From Morinoia aosen (Eukaryota; Arthropoda; Malacostraca; Amphipoda; Talitridae), in NCBI GenBank assembly GCA_030386875.1, contig CM059562.1:61688201-61752200 (forward strand): a DNA stretch of 64,000 bases. The letters run 5' to 3'. Every line of letters begins with the position of its first letter. Positions within the stretch are counted from its first letter, which is position 1. Under the pieces are notes generated by a model that saw only the letters and a program-made list of their open reading frames with translations, did no database searches and was not told the origin of the DNA. Positions 12,601 through 23,499 of this stretch are shown here, piece by piece. The position numbers were made by a program, and so were the translations under genes.

Positions 12601-15600
12601 AGCATTACCAGAAGTTCGACTTAAATGCAAAAGTTTCAAGTGCAGCAGTCACTCGGTTTACTCTGTGCTAATGACTGTTTCAAACACTTCCAGTTAAGTG
12701 TCGTGTATACCGCTCGTTCGCCACTAACATTAAAGATGTAATGATGTTTATGCGACCCGAGTGATTTCATCAGAGATAATCTAGCTTTATTACACTTAGG
12801 TATATTCGTGGTTTATCTTTGTAAGAATAAAAACACGTCAACATTTCATCCATAATTGATTGTGTTGTTTTTTTCAAGTAATGAATTTGAGTTCTAAACA
12901 TCTTAAATTGTCCCATCATGGGAATATTTCACTTTACATCTACCATGCCTCCGTCGAACCTGTTCAGATCCGAACCTGCTCACTTGCGGTGGGTTTGTTA
13001 ATTTTGCTGATTTATCTTCGTTTCTGATTGGGTAAAATTCAATACCCTCTCTGTACGGAAACAATTACTGTAGTGAAATTTAAAACATACCATGTCAAAA
13101 CGAAGTTGTAGATGAGTAATTTTGGTGCGGCTGTAGCGTGAAATCTACCACACTATATCATGAGATCTACCTCTAGATAGTACTATAGCTTGAGGTTAAG
13201 TTACATTCAATTTGTACATATCAAACTGCACCTGGGTAAGCGATATATGGTAGTAGACCTAACGCTATGGAAGCACCGTAATCTTTTATGTTACCTGCAT
13301 AATGGCAGGCCTCACAAAAACATGGCTGTAGTACAAGGCGTTGCCTTCAGATCACAATGAAAGAGTATCGTAAGATTGGCTGCAAATTTTATATACTTCT
13401 AGCGTTAACATTCAAGCTCATTTTCGTAGTCCAGTTTTGTAGTTTTATTCTACTGATGTAAATCATTGTATTGTATATTGGAATATGATGAGCTAATCTA
13501 AAAAGTATAGTACAGGAGAAGGCAACGAATATTCATATATCAAAACATTTGTTTTATTAAAACAATGTCTGATAAATTTGTTCTAACCAAAGGGTAAAAT
13601 GTTTCTATTAAGAGCCAGAAAAGCAAATGTGCAAGAAAAATAAAGAAAACTAAATGTGAATTATAATATATGCATTTATGGATGTTTAAGGGTAAAAAAA
13701 ATATTTCTACAATTCAAAACTAATACAGAATTACCATTGAATACTTTGTAGCAAACTCCTTATTTATTTCCACGGCATTCAATTAACGTCTTTTTCCTTC
13801 AAATAGTTATTTGTAAAATTCTTTAGTAATGTTATTTATTCTTCAACGAGATCTTCCCCAGATCCTGGATGTATTTTAGAAATTTTGATAGGGCATTAAC
13901 TTTCATACAAAGCTACAAATTTTCATTAGGGTGAAGTCTAAGTATGTACTAGCTTAGCCATTCGAGTTGCTTTATGTTGTGATCAGTGTTCCATTTCTTG
14001 AAAGATTTCACCGTAAGCTCAAGGTCTTGCTGGAAAATCTAATCCACTAGTGCTCCAAATTTGCCACTGACGAATGCAAGTTACAGTTCACTATATTTTC
14101 AAGTAGTTCTGCAATCATCCTCTTATCTTTATGCGTATATTGCCACTTCTGCTCGCGACAAAACACCCCCTGACCATTGATGCGACCTCCGCCAAACTTT
14201 ACGGTGGGAATTGTGTCTACGGTGTAACAGCAGTACCGTCTATCCTCTGAACATGATATCGGCAGTTGCAACCAAATAATTTAACTTTGGTCTCATATGT
14301 CCATAGAGTGTTTCGCAGAATGTTTTGGCAGTCACGAGCAAATTTCAATAGGGATTTCTTATTGCATTTCATCAATAATTGAGTTATCCATAGTGAGCGA
14401 GATTTCTGTTTATTTCTACCGCGTTCATTGCTCTTTGGGCGTTAGGGAACACTTGTGCCTGAAACTGACCAATCTTCTTGTAACTCTTTGGGTGTGATCG
14501 TTGAGTTGTTTAGAACTTTTCGGTACACTTTTCGAAGATCTTGCTGATATTTTTCGTTGTGCACCAGATTTTCTACGGTTTCCTAGCGCTCCTTGACTCT
14601 TTTGCTTTGAAGCAGCTGAAGTAACGATTTCAAATGGAATTTTAAGCGTCCATGGTACGTTCCTGTAAGTTGCAAATGGTTCTATTTCCATATTATCTTT
14701 TCTTTTTGTTAGCTTAAAATATTTTAGTTTTTAACTGTGATTGTAATCCAATGAGTGGTACAGCACTATTGACTAATGAGGAAAGCATTTAGATGTCGCA
14801 CATATCAGCTACAGGGTGCTGTCCAAGAACACTAGAGAGTTCTATACTCAACGCTGTTTGTATAAATGGGAATGTGAAGCACTTAAAAACTGAAACTTAT
14901 TTTAAAGGAATATTTTTAACCAATAAATATTGAGAAATCTGTGTGCATTCTTCATTTGTTAAATTTTATTGATAGTTCTTACATATTCTGTTTTTATTTA
15001 TTTTAAGTGTATACTTTGCCAATTAGTTTCATTTCAATTCGTCAGAAATTCGTTTGATAAAAAATTTCCAAATTTGCACAAATTTTTTTTCTTATAATGG
15101 ATTATTGATCATTCAATTAATCATGTTCCTGTTGATTCTCACGTCGGAGAGTTATAAAGAATACCATTTAACTTGTTGATTTGATGTGACCTTCCTTACT
15201 TTCCATCGGCACACTTTCCACAGTCGTTGCACTCCACACAAGGAGCTCGTTTCCAATTCTGACAATGCACTGAATATTAAAGAATATAAATCCGATAATT
15301 GGAAGCCCAAGAAATTATTATACCGAGTAACTTCGGAGTAATGAGCTCCTCAGATGTAAACATCTCGAGTAATGGGCATTCTGAGCTATGAATCTTCCAG
15401 ATTGTAAACGGATGATAAAGCGTACCCTGGGTAGTTTATAAGTACTACTTTTGTTCTATTTATGAATGTTTGAAAAATCACTTTACATTCGAATATTACG
15501 AGACGACTGATGTATTTCTTAAGCTGGATGTATAGGTGTAAAATAATGAATTGCCTAATCGAAGATAAGAGAGCAAAAGAAATAATGCAGGGATACTACA

Positions 15601-16000
15601 TTAGAACACAACCGATTCCATGAAGGCAATATCGTAGCTACTGTTGGAAGTGTCAGCTGTGAAAATTAAATACTCCTATTAATAGGCGTGAATCAGCTCT
15701 TTGCTCCTGAAGTAAATTTACTTTATGGCATGCATTCAGACCAAGATGAATACATCAAAATGTCTTCGATTGATTCAATAAAATTCATCTCGAATTAAAA
15801 AAACTTTCGCATTGAAGGAATTCAAGGGACGTGTAAGAGCTTTTTTATCGTTAGGGATGCATATGAAATATGTAAAATATTGATGAACTTTTGTACCCTG
15901 ATGAAACACAACCTTTGATTTTATCAGCTGCTTTGATAGTCACCTTACATCACTTGAAGGGAACCTCTTTTGTGAAATAAGCGAGCATAAATTCGCTTGT
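9700..16000. other. Unassigned stretch upstream of the LINE
   Basis: No gene or element could be supported. Noted items are short: an open frame at 11716-11868 on the plus strand (50 codons from an ATG, open for about 64 codons in all) with no recognised domain, and an imperfect inverted pair with gtatac ends at 12574-12710. The remaining frames look like chance. The interval 13,300-15,900 is strongly AT-rich. Confidence 0.4.
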
Positions 16001-16007
16001 TTATATG

Positions 16008-16150
16008 TATATAAGAAAGAGGAGCTGCGGATGCCTACATTTGCATTGACGCGCGCGCATGCGAGCCGCGGGACTGCAAGCGAGGCGCCCGGAGCGGCGC
16101 TGAGAGGCGGCGGCGCAGAGGTTCCATATCCTGCCTCCTGATGCACTGTT
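16008..16150 (+). promoter_or_regulatory. Candidate TATA/initiator promoter with CpG-rich downstream block
   Basis: TATATAAG lies at 16008-16015. CTACATT, a full match to the YYANWYY initiator pattern, places an A at 16037, 27-29 bp downstream, which is normal TATA-to-start spacing. Immediately downstream, about 16045-16135, is the most CpG-dense patch of this part of the window (runs of gcgcgc, ggcggcggcgc). A short frame of 42 codons begins at ATG 16141 and ends at 16269, with no recognised domain. TATATAAG strings occur by chance in AT-rich DNA, so confidence is low. Confidence 0.25.
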
Positions 16151-16269
16151 ATTACCCCAGCATTTCAGTCTTTTATTGCCACAGCCGGGACAGCCACGGC
16201 AGTTCGGCTGCTGCTAGATGCCACTCTTCGTCATTTGAACAAGCCAAAATACCACATATTTCCAATTAA

Positions 16270-17260
16270 GCGCTCTGATTTATTGTGGCCACTCACATGT
16301 CCGCTCTACTGATGGTCCTGTCTTCTTTTGACATGCCTCGAAATCCCACGGATGACAAAAAAAATTTACAGAAATATTGGAACCTGGTGCATCAATTCAG
16401 CTGTACATCACGTTCTTTCGTATTTTTGACAACGTATAACTATATTACGCATAACTACAACCCTCTGTATTTTAAACGAAACCTTTTTCTTCACATACGG
16501 AATCTTATATTATGATGTTCTTTGCCGATAAAGTTGAGAAAAATGTGTAAAGTGAACACTCTCGCGTACATTGATTTCCAACAAAAGTAATCTAATGGAC
16601 CTGTCGTACTTGATATGTTTATACAAAATAATCCAAGATTCTTAAACATCTCCAGCTTACTTAGAGAACAAAGTACACCTGTACAATTTGCGCGGTAGTT
16701 GTCAGGCTTTCAGTATTTTACTACATGACGTCAGTGTGAAAACGACTGCAAGATCTTCCAGCAGGCGAGGCTATTTACTCTCGAAGTATGCCATGCATGG
16801 AACCGAAGCTTATGGTCATGATGTTATGAACAAAAAAAATCAGTAATTCGAACCATCTAGTCTAACCTCGCTCGATTTATTGTCTGTAAATGTCACTCAT
16901 CCATCGAAGAATTTGTACATTTATTTCTATTCATAACAAACCAAGAACAAACTACGAGGAGTACCACAATTTTGGTCAAACAGCTGAAAGGGGAAATAAA
17001 AAATAGCATTGATTTTCATATTTTTGCCCGGGACAGTACGACAATATAAGCTCTTTCCCGGAATATTTTACAAAGTGAAAGGCTAGGAACAAATATACAC
17101 AGCATGCATGCATAAGTTGAAGGCGTGATACCACACAACCTCCATTCGAGCCTAAGAGCCAGTGGAAGTCGTAAAACATAAAAAATTAGGAAATATGCTC
17201 CCCTAGCAAAACAATAGTCACCCATTGTTTTTAGAGTTCGCCTTATTTACACGTTCAACA
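16270..17260. other. Unassigned stretch before Tc1 copy 1
   Basis: Nothing recognisable is seen. The two overlapping short frames on the minus strand near 16,976-17,225 look accidental. Confidence 0.4.
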
Positions 17261-17269
17261 ATAGGTGCT

Positions 17270-18660
17270 TAAATCTGTGACCGAAGTTTAGGTTTTATGC
17301 AAGCACTGAACAGGTATCAGTCTTCATTTTGCGCCTGAGGAGAGACCACTATTTCATCTATCGGAATTATCGCTTAAAAAGGGAAGATGTGAGGCTTCAA
17401 GTTTGAAGTTATGTCGGCCTTCCTTATGTTAGAGTAGAATAGGTTGTATTTCGTCACAGATAATCTTTTTTTCGGTTCAGTGCCTCTTTTTAAGCCCTCT
17501 GACTTTCTTTGTTAACTTTATAAACTCCTTACTCAACTTAATGTTCAAGGGACCTCGGTCCCGAAATTGAACCTAAATGGTGCCTTCCTCCTCCCCTCCT
17601 ATTGAACACTTACCTCTTGGTTAGGGAGGCAAGAATCTAATTTAATTTCTATTCAGAGTTGGAAAGGTATAGGCTTGTTTCTTAGTTGCTCCACAACGAT
17701 GAGACGTCGACTAGACGAATGCAATTCTAGGTTAAGTTGTGGTCCGAAAAAAACACTAACCGAAAGAAGCCGCCGAAATGTAAAAATAATCACCGAAATG
17801 GGCACTTTGCATCAATGGTACAACTACTGCGAAACGCCAATGATGACCCTTATTCTGTTGTGTCTGTACAAACTCATGGTAGGGAACTGTATGCAGTGGA
17901 TATATGGAATAGAGTGGCTCGTAAACGGCCGATGTTAACTTCTGCCCTTACGACAACTCGCTTAATTGGGCCAAAGCACTCGCACCTTGTAGAGGAGTGG
18001 AGAAGCGTCAAGTGGTCAGATGAGTTACTATTCTGTACAGCAATGATACCCTCCTTCATGTTAAACTAGACTCCATGAAGCCTTCAGCGAAACCTGTGAG
18101 CAAGGAGCGATGCAGAGGAAAAGAGGGTTTGTCACGTTCCGGAGCTGTTCACTACGCAGAAGTTGGTTCTACACTCGAGGTATTCTTCAAACTGAACCAA
18201 CATGATTACATTGAGCTGCTTGTTAACTAAGTTTTGCCATTTGCACAATTTCTGAATGAAGTATGTATGTTGCTTTGCCTGTCTTTTCTTACAGAATAAC
18301 CACTGGCGTGAGTATCGGGCTAGAATTGTCATTTGTTAGCCAGGTAATCAATCAGGATATGCCAGACATTGAGATTGATCAGCATTGTCCCCAGACGTGA
18401 ACGCAAAAGAAAATTTGTGGGACCCTTAGAACGATAAGTTCGACTTCGAGAAGATTGTCCACGTATTGTGGACGCACTAGCGACGAGATCACTTGGTGCA
18501 AGCGTGCTCTAAAATCGACCTTATATATATTTGGGTACTCTGAGGCTCGATGCCGCACGTGACTGACGGCCTCATTCGTGCTCGTTCTGATCCTTCACCC
18601 TCTTGGTAGCAAATGACAATATTTTGTCCGCGGAGCTTATATGTATGTTGACACTTCAGT
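17270..18660 (+). mobile_element. Tc1/mariner-type DNA transposon, copy 1 (degenerate)
   Basis: This is a dead cut-and-paste transposon of the Tc1 group. In the frame at 17737-18069 the protein reads through RVARKRPMLTSAL, then KWSDELLF, which matches the ARKKPLLT and WSDE landmarks of Tc1 transposases and carries the first catalytic Asp. Near 18290 the usual QDNA box appears as LQNNH, so the second Asp seems to be Asn. Near 18390-18422, in a shifted frame, is SPDVNAKENLWD, the Tc1 block with the catalytic Glu. Near 18549-18590 is SMPHVTDGLIRAR, which matches the C-terminal tail. Frames are broken by indels. Alignment by eye to copy 2 at 37450-38660 sets the approximate limits. Terminal inverted repeats and a TA duplication were not located. 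Confidence 0.88.
17737..18600 (+). pseudogene. Tc1 transposase pseudogene, copy 1
   Basis: The transposase remnant would have bound the element ends and catalysed excision and insertion. The N-terminal helix-turn-helix portion is poorly preserved (17675-17938). The catalytic core is recognisable in order: WSDE-type box near 18011-18035, altered QDNA box near 18290, SPD..(P/A).ENLW box near 18390-18422, then the short C-terminal helix region to about 18590. At least two frame changes separate these boxes, and stops occur between them, so no functional enzyme is encoded. It lies in the same orientation as copy 2, about 20 kb away. Confidence 0.85.
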
Positions 18661-18669
18661 TTGGGCAAA

Positions 18670-19090
18670 AATTTGTACGTGGAACTGAAGATCTGGCATG
18701 ACCGATTCGAAGTAAAAAGACTACGTACTTGAAGCTTGATATCCTTGACTGCATACCGATGAACACAGCATGATATTAGTGAGTTTTAAGGACAGTGAAA
18801 AGTTCTATTTACAGTAAAAGTAACGCTGGGCATCGAATTTTTATCTCGCACGTTGATTGATTGTGACTGCACTATTGAGCCAATATCAATTTACATGTTC
18901 CAAAAAACGTCCACTAGCATACAAGTTTGGAATTATATTCTTAATTAGTTTAAAAAGAGTAAAATAACTATCAACACATTCGTGTGTTACTTTTGTCTAT
19001 ATAATGACCAATTATTCGGTATTTCTTCCTCAACCTCACGTCACAGGTCCACTCGTACCTCGAAAACTCTTGATGTGTGTGGTGGTGCAA
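18670..19090. other. Unassigned spacer
   Basis: No gene or element is recognised between Tc1 copy 1 and the 26-bp minisatellite. Confidence 0.4.
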
Positions 19091-19091
19091 C

Positions 19092-19322
19092 TTGATTTCA
19101 TCTTCCATACTTTCAATTTGATTTCATCTTCCACATTTTCAGTTAGATTTCATCTTCCATACTTTCAATTTGATTTCATCTTCCATACTTTGAATTTAAT
19201 TTCACCTTCCATATTTTCAGTTTGATTTCTTCTTCCATATTTTCAGTTAGATTTCATCTTCCATACTTTCAATTTGATTTCATCTTCCATACTTTGAATT
19301 TGATTTCATCTTCCATACTTTG
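19092..19322 (+). repeat. 26-bp minisatellite, about 8.9 copies
   Basis: The unit ttgatttcatcttccatact plus ttcaat (26 bp) repeats without gaps. Unit variants end in caat, cagt or gaat. They follow each other in an order that repeats every four units (cagt, then a unit starting tag, then gaat, then a more diverged unit), giving a 104-bp higher-order period. A 73-codon frame across part of it is a by-product of the repeat. Confidence 0.95.
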
Positions 19323-19329
19323 CTCAGTT

Positions 19330-22300
19330 GCGGGTGTTACCCTTGCACCCTCACTGGACGTTGTGCATCTGCAACACTAATAGTTCGCCTGAATCTATCA
19401 ACCAGTCTTGATAGTCGGCCTAGTGGAGAAAAACTTCTCTAATGTGTTCCTACTACCTACTACGCTTCTCAAGCAGGGCTAAATCTTTTATCTTCATGTC
19501 TAAGAATAACTTGGACAATTTAATGATAAAAAACTTACTTTTTAGAAATGAAACTGGTTGACTACAGAGTAACATACTGTACTAGTGGTACAGGAAAGAT
19601 CATAAAGGAGAGAAATGTATTCCCTCCGCCTCAAAATTGAAAAATTAACAGATGGCCCTAAAATGAAAAAGAAACATGGAAAATGGATCACCAGCAATTT
19701 GACAATCCATGTCATACGGCTATAGACTCAAGGATGTCTGATAATTAATAATTGGTGGTATTAATACATTAACAAATACTTGAGGAACAGCCATCAACCG
19801 TTTAAGGTTACTGAAGACTACCATCGCAGTTGTCTGAAATGGTAGTGTTTTCAATTATTTTCTCGTTACATATCTATACCTTGCTAACTATACTTTCTGT
19901 CATTCAGGAATTAATCAGTGTTAGTTTCGATAAAAATTTGAGAGCACAGATGAAAACTGTAGTGGCCTCCTCTAGTAAAGGCTAAAAGTCAGTTAAGCAT
20001 TTCCTTCCTTTAGCAGCCCTTCAGAGTAACGCACTTCTTGCCATTGCATGGATAATCTTTCTCCTTCTTCGCTCATGAAGTGCTGTGAGGCTACCATTTG
20101 ATACCGTCTCACCACGAAATGGTGAGACACGATAGACTCAAAGATAGGGTACATGTACCGACTTCGAGGCAAAATATGAAAATAATCTAATGTAATAGTG
20201 ACTTTTAGGTTAATAGAAAAGATAGAAAACCTTCACCGAAGCAAGTGCTTTTAGAAGCTGGAGTTCTTCTTCTTAGTTTCTCTGTCGTGCACACTGCACA
20301 CTGCCAAGTCACCAATCTATGGCCGAAGTCTGGATTGTGCTGCGCAGAAAATCCGGCGCGATCGCTGCTAGCGATTCACTGAGACCGGGAAGAAAGGGTC
20401 ATTCATATCAGACCCATTTCCTATCAGAAGAATCGTAGCAACATAACTTCTGTATTTTTTCTTCGAAAGAACATAGATTTTCTGCATAATCTAATTCTAT
20501 ATGCTCGCCGGACTAAATGTCACTCTGCCCTGTTTTAGCAATATACTACAAAGAGAATGTTTGCTGTAACCTCGACTTTCTATTATTTTGTCCATGATAG
20601 CTTCTTATGATTTATGATATTTATTATTCATTTTTATTCTCGACGTTCGAGTTACATATTTCATTTTTTAGAGTCCTGATTTGTCAGCAGAATGCCTTTT
20701 AAAGTTCAAAATGTCTAATGATAAATGCCTTCTTGCCCCCTATGTATGAACAACCCCCGAGAATGATTGCTTCCTCTTAAGGTAACTGCTTACCGCGATC
20801 ATAGTGAGCGAATGGCGCGTGCAGAGAGCCAATTTGCAAACACGTTCTCAGGCCTTATCGGAAATGGCAAAATTCTCGCCGCCAAGCTGCGCTGCCATTA
20901 CAAGGAGATCATTTTAGTGCTGCAATGCATTATTCACGGTCCTTTGCTCTTCGTCCAGATTCCTCGCATAGCCTGCAAATTGTTCGAGGAAAGTCAATGG
21001 GCTTTAGCCCCACAAGTAGCTTCCGGTGAATTTTTTTATCACTTAGAGTACGATATACCACCAGATATAAGCAATATCACGGAAGTTTGGGAAGGGATAC
21101 TTTCCTTTTTGTCCAACCGTGATTGTATCTATCAAAATAGTAGTTGCATACATAATATCTTGTAATGCAGTATGTTTTCTTCAGCGCGGTGGCAGAATAT
21201 AGAAGGTATTTTGACTCCACATGAGTGCATATTGCGCGCCATAAAAATGATGCATTTCGTGTTCGTTGTTGCACTCGTTTTATTCCACAGACCAAAATAA
21301 TGGTTTATAATTTCTTTTGGGCGATGCATTATGTGTATGCCATTTAGCTTATTTGTATTTCAGTGATGTTATTAGCCAAATTTTAGTCCTGAGGCTCGTA
21401 AATGAATAATGAATTTGAAGTCGGAAATGCCATTCTCTGATACTGAGACCCCAGTATTGGGAGGTATTTTATTCCAAAGTAATTCACAAATTTATATCTA
21501 TAACTGAAGGAAAGATTTTGATTTTATTTCCATTTTGGAGCGGGAATACGAAATTAGATGAATTGTGAAAGTTAAAAATAATTTAATGAAAACGCAACGC
21601 TGCACGTGGAACAAAATGCTTTCGCATGTTCTTTGCTTGATATGATGAAGCACAAATAGCACGTTCGGTTCGTGTGATCTTGCTGTTGGAGCCGATAACT
21701 TTTCTTAAATACTGGTTTGGACCTTGCTTTTACTGACACAAATGTCCTCTGTACAGAGTTTATGTTTTTTATGCGCGCTAAATAACATTACTAACTAGAT
21801 CTACATGCATGGTTTTCGATTCTTTTTAGGATTCAAATAAAGTTTATAACATTTTTTGTCCGTTGCTGCAATTACATTATAGAAAGCAAACTTCTTTCAA
21901 GGAAGTTTCTCCGGGCTGTGTGGACTGTTTGGAGACAGTTGCTGATGCCGACGGCCAAACAGGCTCAAAAAAAATTGGAATCAAAATGGCCTTTAAAAAA
22001 TATTTTCTGTCATTTTAACTCACTATTTGTGAAGAAAATTTGCGTCCCAAGTTATTTTTTGCTTCTTTCAATAAACCGTAAATCTCGTTACGATAAATAC
22101 ATATGACGCTAAAAGTCTGAAAGACCAGGTCATCTACAGTATAGGATGACAAACGTTTGACTCATTTGAAATTCATAAAATCATTTTTCAACTTAATGTT
22201 TCAAATCCTAATTCGTGTACTTTCATCCCTGATCGACTACGCTAAAATTACCTATTTTGATTACAGTAATTTTATACTATTTGAAATTAAAGGAAAAAGA

Positions 22301-23360
22301 AAGACCCGCTGTTTGTCAATGTACGCTGAAAACGCCCTCGATAAATTCCTTGGTTGAAGAAATTGCTGCCATCTTCAGTTTTTTCGACAGTTTTGCAAAA
22401 TAGGATAATGTCGAATGCTTTTCGGTACTCTCTAGTCAGAAAAAAAAGTTTGATAAAAATCCTGGCTGCTTTGCTGCCTGTGTGTTGCATTATCATGAAC
22501 GGTTTTTGCGCGGCAAGGAATTTTACGCTCAAAACAACTAAGTACTGAAAGTTCCGAAGTGAGAGCGTTTAGGTAGAGTGAGCTCATTGTTTTCCTGAAA
22601 AATTTTTGTGCTGAAACTTTTAAGCTTGGATTCATTTTCGAATAAATATTCAACAGTGAAATGGACGTAAATTTGAAGTTCCATTTATGCGCTACGCATA
22701 TTTCTCCACGGCCCTGAAACGCAGTGGCCACAGGGCCCAAATAACTGTGAAAGCGAGAGTTTTTTCATTTCCAAAATCTTTTTGCTCAGACATGTTGGAA
22801 AGCATAAAATCTCATTCATTTTTCGCACACACAAATGTGAGGACTGGGAGCTGTAGTAATTCCATCGTTAGCACATTTGGACTTGCCATGTTCCTCAAAG
22901 CTTATTTAAACGAAAAACAGCGTTTTTGTTGAAACCGAAGTTTTTGTAAAATTTGGATAAACGATTTGAAGTTATTTAGCTTTTTGAATAGCTCTTCACA
23001 AACGTCGAAACTCAGGATAAGAACCGTCAAAACACACTGGAAGAACAGGCAACGAAGCGGGTTACCTTTCTTTTTTCAGAAGGTTATTTGGAATGAATTT
23101 CATCTCGTGAATAGAAACAGTGACTCGGGAAGTTAAAAATGGACGGTTACAAAATACAAGCCAAAAGTTTAAACTCAACAAGGACAATCATTTTGCATGC
23201 TCCAGGAACTTCGAATATATTGATACTCAACTTCAGAATAAAATTTAAATGTCAATATTTTCATTGTATTAATAGTTCTAAGTGCTGATTTTATTGATGG
23301 ATTACTCGTACAAATGAATTCTCATTAAAATAATTGTTTTAGAGCATTTTAAGTTCTAGA
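19330..23360. other. Unassigned stretch with one perfect small hairpin
   Basis: No gene is recognised. At 20106-20128 gtctcacca and tggtgagac form a perfect 9-bp stem around a 5-nt loop. The plus-strand frame at 20767-21165 (132 codons) begins at TTG rather than ATG and has no known domain. Frames around 22,290-22,930 overlap on both strands and look random. Confidence 0.4.
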
Positions 23361-23364
23361 ACTC

Positions 23365-23495
23365 TTGCATCGACCCGCTCGATAAAACTACGCCTAGTAC
23401 GTTCTTCGACCACCCATTACCTGTGGCTAGATTGTGCCTAGGTAACGAACTGTATAATTAACTTGTCCATAAAATAAAATAAAATAAAATAACAC
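23365..23495 (+). mobile_element. Probable 3' tail of a non-LTR retrotransposon
   Basis: The sequence gaactgtataattaacttg is followed directly by ATAAAATAAAATAAAATAAAATAA (four AAAAT units, about 23470-23492). A short GC-neutral 3' untranslated segment ending in an AATAAA-like simple repeat tail is the usual end of Jockey/CR1-type LINEs or their SINE partners. No coding part is visible upstream, so this would be a 5'-truncated insertion. The left edge is a guess, and the minus-strand LINE at 7-9.7 kb does not obviously share this tail. Confidence 0.45.
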
Positions 23496-23499
23496 CAAT

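Noticed and set aside
12574..12710. Inverted gtatacatgac / gtcgtgtatac ends suggesting a MITE
   Set aside because: Only about ten bases match, and no target duplication or internal symmetry is seen.
17600..17640. Minus-strand AG/GTAAGT that might be a second recursive splice site
   Set aside because: The bases just before the AG (aaccaag) are not pyrimidine-rich, and the site lies in the extra segment within a transposon copy.
20767..21165. 132-codon plus-strand frame
   Set aside because: It begins at TTG, has no recognisable domain and no convincing splice context. This length can arise by chance in a window of 64 kb.
22287..22932. Overlapping short frames on both strands
   Set aside because: The frames overlap on both strands with no preferred one, which is the pattern of random sequence.
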